Assembly: GCA_027563935.2 (NCBI GenBank)
Contig: CM050449.1
Span: 79,391,178 to 79,455,177 of the forward strand
Direction of reading: 5' to 3'
Source of the DNA: Costus lasius
Lineage: Eukaryota > Streptophyta > Magnoliopsida > Zingiberales > Costaceae
DNA: 64,000 nucleotides
In this document: positions 57,850 through 64,000 of the stretch, one piece after another
Position numbering within the stretch: the first letter of the stretch is position 1
Layout: every line of letters starts with the position of its first letter
Notes under the pieces: model-generated
What the model saw: the letters and a program-made list of their open reading frames with translations, nothing else
The model's database searches: none
What the model was told of the DNA's origin: nothing
Program-made: the position numbers and the translations under genes

Positions 57850-59550
57850 TGAAAGTGCCCCTTAGATTAGGGGGTCCCCTTCTTGAGGGAGCAAAAACCC
57901 TAAAGTGATGGCGCATAAAATTTTGACTTGCGGAAACTAGGGTTTATAGGATCGACTTGCATGTTAAAAGATCAACTTAATGAAAAGCTATTCAAGATGA
58001 TGCAAAACGATCATACCATCGCCATGGAGTAGATGTCGCCTTGGAAGCTAAAGTCGCAAGTGCCACTTCTCCAAAGTCTCGCACACAAGAGGATGAAGGC
58101 AAACTCTTTGTTGCTCCTTGTGCTAGCAAGGGTTCAAAGAATCCTTGATCGAATGAGAAAGGGATGGAGATCTTTTTCTCTTGGCCGAATCCTCCTCAAC
58201 CTTCAAGCGTCGCCACACACCACGAGAGTCGAGAGGAAAAATCAGTTCAAGTGGCAAGAATAGAGATTACTCTAATCGGACGAGAGCCCCCCACCAAGTG
58301 GAGATCATGGTTACTAAAAATAGTAACCACTCACCGCCCCATATGTTCACGCCAAGTGAACTTGTCGCCAAGCCTTGAACCATGCGCTCATTCCATGAGC
58401 GGTTCATTTCGGTTTGGTCCAAGACCAATAAATCCAAGTATTATGGTCTAGATCTTAAATAAACCCTAAGGTTCCCGATCTAACCGTCGATCTCCTTGAT
58501 GCTCCTGATCTGACCGATCTGGCATCTATTCTCTCGATCGAAGCTTACCGATCTCAAGCTCTAATCAATCAAACATGATCAGACCAGATCTCACTCACAA
58601 TCAGAGATTAAATCCCTTTAAACTGAACCTGAACAATTCAGTCCACACGATCTGACTTAAGTAAGCCATATCATCAAATTGTGCGACCCTGAGGGTTTTC
58701 TTTAAATGTCGGTAACGATAATTCTCATTATCACGATCAGTGAGGGGTATCTAGCAACACATCACTGTCTCCCGATATAGAGGAAAGAGTCTTCCAAGAC
58801 TACACCCAAACCACAGCACAAGTGTGAATCATTTCACAAGGCATGCATATTTCCTTTGCCACTGGATGTTCTTATTGGACAAGCCTGTCAAGCTCGTAAC
58901 TCCAATATGATGAGCATGATTAGATCAGATGAACACTGTCACCTGGGTATGGCCATACACTCTCTCAATCATCTCATCCAGGGGGCCCCTTTAGAACATC
59001 ACACTCCTTAAACAAGGAGACGGCAATCCTATGTCTATCACTAGTGCCCTAACCTGACTCAAGCTCATCATCCAAGATAGTCTATAATCATTATGTTTCA
59101 AATGATATTGAACTACCTCAAAACAATGACAATCATCATTTAAAAACACAAGTGATCTCAAGTCAGAGGAAATGTGCCACTTGTTGCAATCAAGGAATAT
59201 TCATATTGCGACAAACAATTGAACATCCTAGTAGGGTCTGTCCAGTACATCCAATGTACCCATGAGTCTACATCTTATTCCATGCTCGAAGCATCCTATA
59301 AGATTAGACTACATATTAGTCTTATCCATATCAAGGTTGTCTCATGTTCACCAAGATACATCGACTAAGGACATAATAGCATATCAGCCTAGCTGAACAG
59401 CTTTTGAGACATTATTCAGAAGAACATATATTGCAGCAGACAATGTAGCTAACTGAATAACAACCATGCCTTTAAACATAACAGTTTATTACATGATACT
59501 GATACATTCCCATAGGCCTCAAACATTAGCCTTAAGGGCATACCCCAACA
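57850..59550 (-). mobile_element. E3 3' LTR
   Basis: 1701 bp. The hairpin module at 58717-58767 has H2 GATAAT-GAGA-ATTATC, a third GNRA-type loop, with the same paired T-A closing change as E2. The LTR end differs from E1 and E2, indicating an LTR subfamily. Confidence 0.92.
58717..58767 (-). other. LTR hairpin module, E3
   Basis: In transcript sense H1 is CAGTGA/TCACTG (58738-58767) and H2 GATAAT-GAGA-ATTATC (58717-58732). Confidence 0.6.
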
Positions 59551-59565
59551 ATCTCCCACTTGCAC
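59551..59565 (-). other. E3 polypurine tract
   Basis: Minus-sense AGTGCAAGTGGGAGAT directly before the 3' LTR, five bases after the gag-pol stop codon. Confidence 0.85.
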
Positions 59566-59570
59566 TTAAT

Positions 59571-62500
59571 CTAATGGTTGAGAAATCTCAAACCCATATT
59601 ATTACAGTGCTTCTCATGCTTCTGCTGCGCCAGAGGCTTGGTAAGCGGGTCTGCCAGATTGTCATCTGTATGAACCTTGCAGACTTTGATCTCGCCACGA
59701 TCTATGATCTCCCTGATCAAATGAAACCGTCTCTGTATGTGCTTGGACTTCTGGTGCGACCGTGGTTCCTTTGCTTGTGCGATTGCTCCAGTGTTATCAC
59801 AGAAGATAACCAAAGGATCAGCACTCGAAGGAACAACACCAAGTTCTCTCACGAACTTACGAATCCACACTGCCTCCTTGGATGCTTCCGAGGCTGCAAC
59901 ATACTCGGCTTCTGTTGTGGAATCAGCAACAGTTGACTGTTTGAAACTCTTCCACACCACTGCACCTCCATTCAAGCTAAAAACATAGCCTGATTGCGAT
60001 CGGAAATCATCCTGGTCAGACTGGAACGAAGCGTCAGTATATCCTTCAATACTGAGTTCTTCCTGACCACCATATATCAAGAACATATCTTTGGTCCTCC
60101 GCAGATATTTTAAAATGTTCTTGACTGCAATCCAGTGCGCCATACCTGGATTACTCTGGTAACGACTGGTCACGCTTAACCCGTAAGCAACGTCTGGGCG
60201 AGTACATAACATCGCATACATTATGGAACCAATAGCCGAAGCATAAGGCGTATTGTTCATTTCATCTTTCTCAGTCTGTGTTTGTGGACACTGACTCTTC
60301 GAAAGATTCAGACCATGTCTGACTGGAAGATATCCTCGTTTAGAATTCTCTAAATGAAATCTCTCCAGGACCTTTTCGATGTAAGTACTCTGGCACAGCC
60401 CGAGAAGCCTCTTAGATCTATCCCTGTAGATCTTCACACCTAACACATAGGCTGCTTCTCCTAGATCTTTCATCTGGAAACATTTCCTCAGCCATGCCTT
60501 CACAGCATGCATTTCAGGAATGTCATTTCCAATGATCAAGATATCATCGACGTAGAGGACTAGGAAAGTGATCACGCTCCCACTAAACCTCTTATATACA
60601 CACGGGTCATCCTCGTTCTTGATGAAACCAAATTCAGTAACTGATTCATCAAAACGAATATTCCAGCTTCTTGATGCTTGCTTAAGTCCATAAATAGACT
60701 TCTTTAACTTGCATATTTTATGACGATCTGATGGATTAGTGAAACCCTCAGGTTGTGTCATATACACATCCTCATCCAGATTTCCATTAAGGAAAGCTGT
60801 TTTCACATCCATCTGCCAAATCTCATAATCATAATATGCAGCTATCGCGAAAAGAATCCGAATAGACTTAAACATGGCTACTGGTGAGAAAGTTTCATCA
60901 TAATCTATCCCGTAGATTTGTTTGAAACCTTTCGCAACTAGCCTGCCTTTATAGGTAACTATGTTACCATCCATGTCAATCTTCTTCTTGAAGATCCATT
61001 TACAGCCTATAGGGATAACTCCCGGAGGCGGATCAACCAAATCCCAAACTTGGTTATCTGACATGGAGTCCATCTCGGCGCGCATAGCTTCAAGCCATCT
61101 CGCTGACTCCGGTCCACTGACCGCATCCGCATAAGTGAGGGGTTCATCATTGTCAATGATATAGACTCCGTCATAGCGCTCAGGCTGTCGACGAATCCTT
61201 CCCGATCTTCGCGGTTCCCGTGATATCTGAGCCTCAGGTTGTCCAATAACCTGTTCTACCGGCTCAGGCTCATCCAACTCTACTTGGTCACTTTGTCCTT
61301 CTTCTGGATTCTCATCCAGCTTTATTTCTCTCCCACTGGCCTCTTGCAGAAGAAACTCCTTCTCAAGAAATATGGCAGTCCGAGCAACAAAAACCTTGTT
61401 CTCTTTGGGGTCGTAGAAATAATAACCCTTAGTTTCCTTAGGGTAACCGACAAAGATACATTTGTCAGATCTGCTCTCTAGTTTCCCAGAGGCGAGCTTT
61501 TTGACATAAGCCTCGCAGCCCCAGATCCTGATAAATGTCAAGCTTGGCTGTTTCCCATACCATAACTCATATGGCGTCTTTGAAACTGCCTTGGATGGCA
61601 CTCGGTTTAGTACCTTTGCAGCTGTTTCCAGTGCAAAACCCCAAAAGGAGTATGGAAGAGTAGCCTGACTCATCATAGAACGAACCATATCAAGTAGCGT
61701 TCTATTTCTCCTTTCGGACACACCATTCCATTGCGGTGTTCCTGGTGGAGTGAGCTGTGAGATAATCCCACACTCCTTTAGATAGTCAGTAAACGTATGA
61801 CTTAGGTATTCACCACCTCGATCTGAGCGAAGTGCCTTGATATTACGGCCTAGCTGATTCTGTACTTCATTTTTGAACTCTTTGAACTTGTCAAAAGATT
61901 CACTCTTATGTCTCATCAGATAGACATACCCATACCTACTGAAATCATCAGTAAAGGTAATGAAGTACTGATAGCCACCTCTGGCATGTTTACCAAATGG
62001 CCCACACACATCACTGTGTATAAGGTCAAGTAAACTTGAAGCCCTTTGACCTTTGTGAGGAAAAGGTGACTTCGTCATTTTACCCATCAAACAAGCTTTG
62101 CATGTATCAATCTCCTCACAGGAGAATGATCCCAGCAGTCCATAATCATGCAACCGCTTAATGCGTTTCTCGTTAATATGGCCTAAACGACTATGCCATA
62201 GCAAGGTGCTGTCATCAGCATACTTGGCTTTCTTAATATCAATTTGCTGTATCGAACATTCCATGTCCAACATGAATAACCCATTGCTGATTGAACCAGT
62301 TGCATAAACAATATTATCTAAAGATAAAATACACTTTGAAATATTGCATTCAAAGGAAAATCCCTTCCTGACAAGAGCAGGAATGGAGATAATATTTTTA
62401 GTTATACTGGGAACAAAATAACAATTGTCTAGTTCCAATACAAGTCCAGATGGTAAAGAAATAAAGTAGTCTCCTACAGCAACAGCAGCAACCCGTGCCC

Positions 62501-63452
62501 CGTTTCCAACGCGTAGGTCCACCTCATGCTGTCCCACCTGTCTTCTTCTCTTGAGTTCCTGTACATTTGAACAAATGTGAACTCCACATGCAGTGTCCAA
62601 CACCCATGATATCGAAGAAGAAAACATGACCTCAGTCACGAATATACCTGAGCCAGAACCGAAGCTTCCCCTCTTATCTCCTTGGAGCGCTTTACAGTCC
62701 TTTTTCCAGTGACCCAGCTGGCCACAGTGGAAACACCTGTATTCCTTAGACCGCTTCACCTTCTGCTTCAGAGCCTTGCTGTAATTCTTGACCGGGGCCT
62801 TGCCCTTCTTCCCCTTCTTCTTGTTCCTTGAAGGAACCATCAAGACAGAGGTCGAAGGCTTACCCTTCAGAGTCTCCTCAGTGGTCAAGAGCATATTCAG
62901 CAGCTCTGCCGGAGTACAATCGATTTTGTTCATATTAAAATTAATAATGAACGCGTCGAATGATGGCGGGAGAGACTGCAGAATAATGTCCACAGCAAGC
63001 TCCTGGTTGATGGTGTGCCCCAGTTTCTCCAGAGCCTCCTTGTGCCCAATCATCTTGAGCACGTGAGCTCCCACTGGGCTCCCTTCAGCCAGTTTGCTCT
63101 GAAAGAAGAGCTTAGTCAAATTATAGCGTTCAGTCCTCGCCTGTGCAGCATACAGCATCTTGAGGTTTGCTATAATCTGTATAGCTGACATATCCTCATG
63201 CTGACGCTGCAGCGGTGGCGTCATAGACGCTAGCATCAGGCAAGCGACATCAATGCTATCATTGACGTGCTTTTCATAGGCTTCCCGAACCGCCCTTGCG
63301 GCGTTCGGAGCGGGCTGCGGCGGTATCGCCGTCTCGAGGACATACAGTTTCCTCTCTGCCTTAAGAACGATCTTAAGGTGTCCAAACCAGTCAGAGAAGT
63401 TTGGCCCAGCAAACTTCTCCCTTTCCAGTAGGGATCGCACATTGAAGTTCAT
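59571..63452 (-). CDS. gag-pol: Intact copia gag-pol polyprotein, 1293 aa (E3)
   Basis: This single open frame encodes all proteins for copia replication: Gag, protease, integrase, reverse transcriptase and RNase H. Visible by residue: Gag core 1-200, basic KKKGKKGK 211-218, zinc knuckle Cys240-Cys253, protease D286-T-A in WVLDTACGVHIC, and integrase zinc finger H420, H425, C451, C454. The integrase catalytic D481, D544 and E580 have exact 35-residue spacing. RT has D882 in MDVKTAFLNG and YVDD at 967-970; RNase H has D1140, E1183 and D1219. Length and order are normal for Ty1/copia; the clade is probably Angela/Tork. The start is the first ATG, shared by E1, E2 and E4, in context CACCATGA. 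The protease triplet reads DTA where DTG or DSG is usual; the same is true of E1, E2 and E4. The stop is five bases before the polypurine tract. Confidence 0.96.
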   Translation of the reverse strand: MNFNVRSLLEREKFAGPNFSDWFGHLKIVLKAERKLYVLETAIPPQPAPNAARAVREAYEKHVNDSIDVACLMLASMTPPLQRQHEDMSAIQIIANLKMLYAAQARTERYNLTKLFFQSKLAEGSPVGAHVLKMIGHKEALEKLGHTINQELAVDIILQSLPPSFDAFIINFNMNKIDCTPAELLNMLLTTEETLKGKPSTSVLMVPSRNKKKGKKGKAPVKNYSKALKQKVKRSKEYRCFHCGQLGHWKKDCKALQGDKRGSFGSGSGIFVTEVMFSSSISWVLDTACGVHICSNVQELKRRRQVGQHEVDLRVGNGARVAAVAVGDYFISLPSGLVLELDNCYFVPSITKNIISIPALVRKGFSFECNISKCILSLDNIVYATGSISNGLFMLDMECSIQQIDIKKAKYADDSTLLWHSRLGHINEKRIKRLHDYGLLGSFSCEEIDTCKACLMGKMTKSPFPHKGQRASSLLDLIHSDVCGPFGKHARGGYQYFITFTDDFSRYGYVYLMRHKSESFDKFKEFKNEVQNQLGRNIKALRSDRGGEYLSHTFTDYLKECGIISQLTPPGTPQWNGVSERRNRTLLDMVRSMMSQATLPYSFWGFALETAAKVLNRVPSKAVSKTPYELWYGKQPSLTFIRIWGCEAYVKKLASGKLESRSDKCIFVGYPKETKGYYFYDPKENKVFVARTAIFLEKEFLLQEASGREIKLDENPEEGQSDQVELDEPEPVEQVIGQPEAQISREPRRSGRIRRQPERYDGVYIIDNDEPLTYADAVSGPESARWLEAMRAEMDSMSDNQVWDLVDPPPGVIPIGCKWIFKKKIDMDGNIVTYKGRLVAKGFKQIYGIDYDETFSPVAMFKSIRILFAIAAYYDYEIWQMDVKTAFLNGNLDEDVYMTQPEGFTNPSDRHKICKLKKSIYGLKQASRSWNIRFDESVTEFGFIKNEDDPCVYKRFSGSVITFLVLYVDDILIIGNDIPEMHAVKAWLRKCFQMKDLGEAAYVLGVKIYRDRSKRLLGLCQSTYIEKVLERFHLENSKRGYLPVRHGLNLSKSQCPQTQTEKDEMNNTPYASAIGSIMYAMLCTRPDVAYGLSVTSRYQSNPGMAHWIAVKNILKYLRRTKDMFLIYGGQEELSIEGYTDASFQSDQDDFRSQSGYVFSLNGGAVVWKSFKQSTVADSTTEAEYVAASEASKEAVWIRKFVRELGVVPSSADPLVIFCDNTGAIAQAKEPRSHQKSKHIQRRFHLIREIIDRGEIKVCKVHTDDNLADPLTKPLAQQKHEKHCNNMGLRFLNH

Positions 63453-64000
63453 GGTGTTCGTTGCTGCAGGTATCTACAACAATGCAAGAACAGCAAGGTC
63501 AGTATCAATGTATAAGAATCAATCAGGACTTAAGAAAGATTCTTTTTCTCACTATTTTCTCTGGCTTGAAAAATCCAGCAAAACAGCCCGAAAGAGTAGA
63601 ACTCTTTTAGTGAGATGGGATCCAGATTTCACACTTGGTCTCCGCGTCCCGCTCAGGCGAGATAAGATGCACAGAGAGTACAAGCACTAATCTCTGGTAG
63701 GCAGTCCCTGCCAATCGCCAACCCGTGCGATTCCCCTTCATCTGGGCAATCCAGCAGACTGTGCCAACTGAGTTGGTACAACACAGTCTCTGACCCCACA
63801 GATGGCTGCCTCCATGTGCTACCATATGCGCCACATATGTAGGCTACACGGTCAAGCTGACCCGACCTACTCCCTGGACCACCATGTGCTATGCTGAGCA
63901 ACGAGAAGGGATAAATCCCTACTCTGTAACACACAGGTGTAATCCCGCACCGTCTGAAGATAGATGGACGTGCCCACTGAGTGGGTACAACACGGCTCCA
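63453..64000 (-). other. E3 leader, proximal part
   Basis: This is the leader region next to gag. It holds the small ORF 63607-63834 and stem-loops including CCCACTGAGTGGG at 63973-63985 (plus-strand reading). It runs off the window; primer site and 5' LTR are not seen. Confidence 0.75.

Larger units (their letters stand above)
57850..64000 (-). mobile_element. Copia F1 element E3, all but 5' LTR and part of leader
   Basis: 3' LTR 57850-59550 (1701 bp, minus sense TGTTGGGGTATGCCC to GGGGCACTTTCA), polypurine tract 59551-59565, intact gag-pol 59571-63452 and leader to the window edge. Left flank GTTAC (57845-57849) lies in the gag/protease of E4. The 5' LTR and the second GTTAC should follow beyond 64000. 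Since gag-pol is uninterrupted, E3 is the best candidate for a competent element here. Confidence 0.93.

Noticed and set aside
56815..57852. A complete 345-residue Gag protein
   Set aside because: The stop codon and last codon are formed by the inserted E3 LTR. In intact copies the frame continues into protease and integrase.

Overview
The window is a block of nested long terminal repeat (LTR) retrotransposons from a flowering-plant nuclear genome. Every coding region I recognise belongs to a Ty1/copia or Ty3/gypsy element: Gag zinc knuckle, DD35E integrase, YVDD reverse transcriptase, Athila-type env-like region. Primer sites fit plant initiator Met tRNA (TGGTATCAGAGC) or the Athila-type site. 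I found no host gene, tRNA, rRNA or CRISPR array. A TE-rich, probably large genome is implied. The Angela/Tork-like copias with long LTRs and the Del/Tekay-like LTRs would suit a monocot, but that is not decisive.

Left part (1-5050): the 3' part of a copia family-3 LTR (F3, 1-505) ends in a fold-back, then comes a 5'-truncated Athila-like element A on the + strand (integrase pseudogene 555-1516, LTR 3248-5050).

Middle (5051-46046): one Athila-like element B on the minus strand is scattered over 41 kb. Its pieces are env-like 5140-6093, integrase 6583-7792, gag/protease remnant 7793-9070, gag N part 42665-43162, leader and primer site 44842-45144, and LTR 45145-46046. Its gag is split by an old copia family-2 element (F2, 9071-42664, + strand, target duplication CTGTC/CTATC). 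F2 itself holds two Del/Tekay-like solo LTRs in its 5' LTR (9203-12347, 13646-16031). It also holds a complete family-1 copia E1 in its interior (19938-29128), and a family-1 solo LTR (31154-32841) and a second complete family-1 copia E2 (33168-42185) in its 3' LTR. A further family-1 solo LTR (43163-44841) sits in B itself. All six inner insertions have perfect 5-bp target duplications.

Right part (46047-64000): a one-sided nest whose right ends lie outside the window. D (F3, +) cuts the B LTR. D is cut by D' (F3, minus), D' by D'' (F3, minus), D'' by E4 (F1, +), and E4, inside its gag, by E3 (F1, minus). E3 has an uninterrupted 1293-codon gag-pol frame. E1 is broken by a single nonsense codon and E2 by a single-base deletion, so family 1 was active recently.

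The most interesting signal is RNA-like structure. Three divergent copia families share a hairpin module inside the LTR and a set of three hairpins in the long leader before gag. Stems differ by paired changes while the loops stay constant. All coordinates and base differences were read by eye without alignment software.
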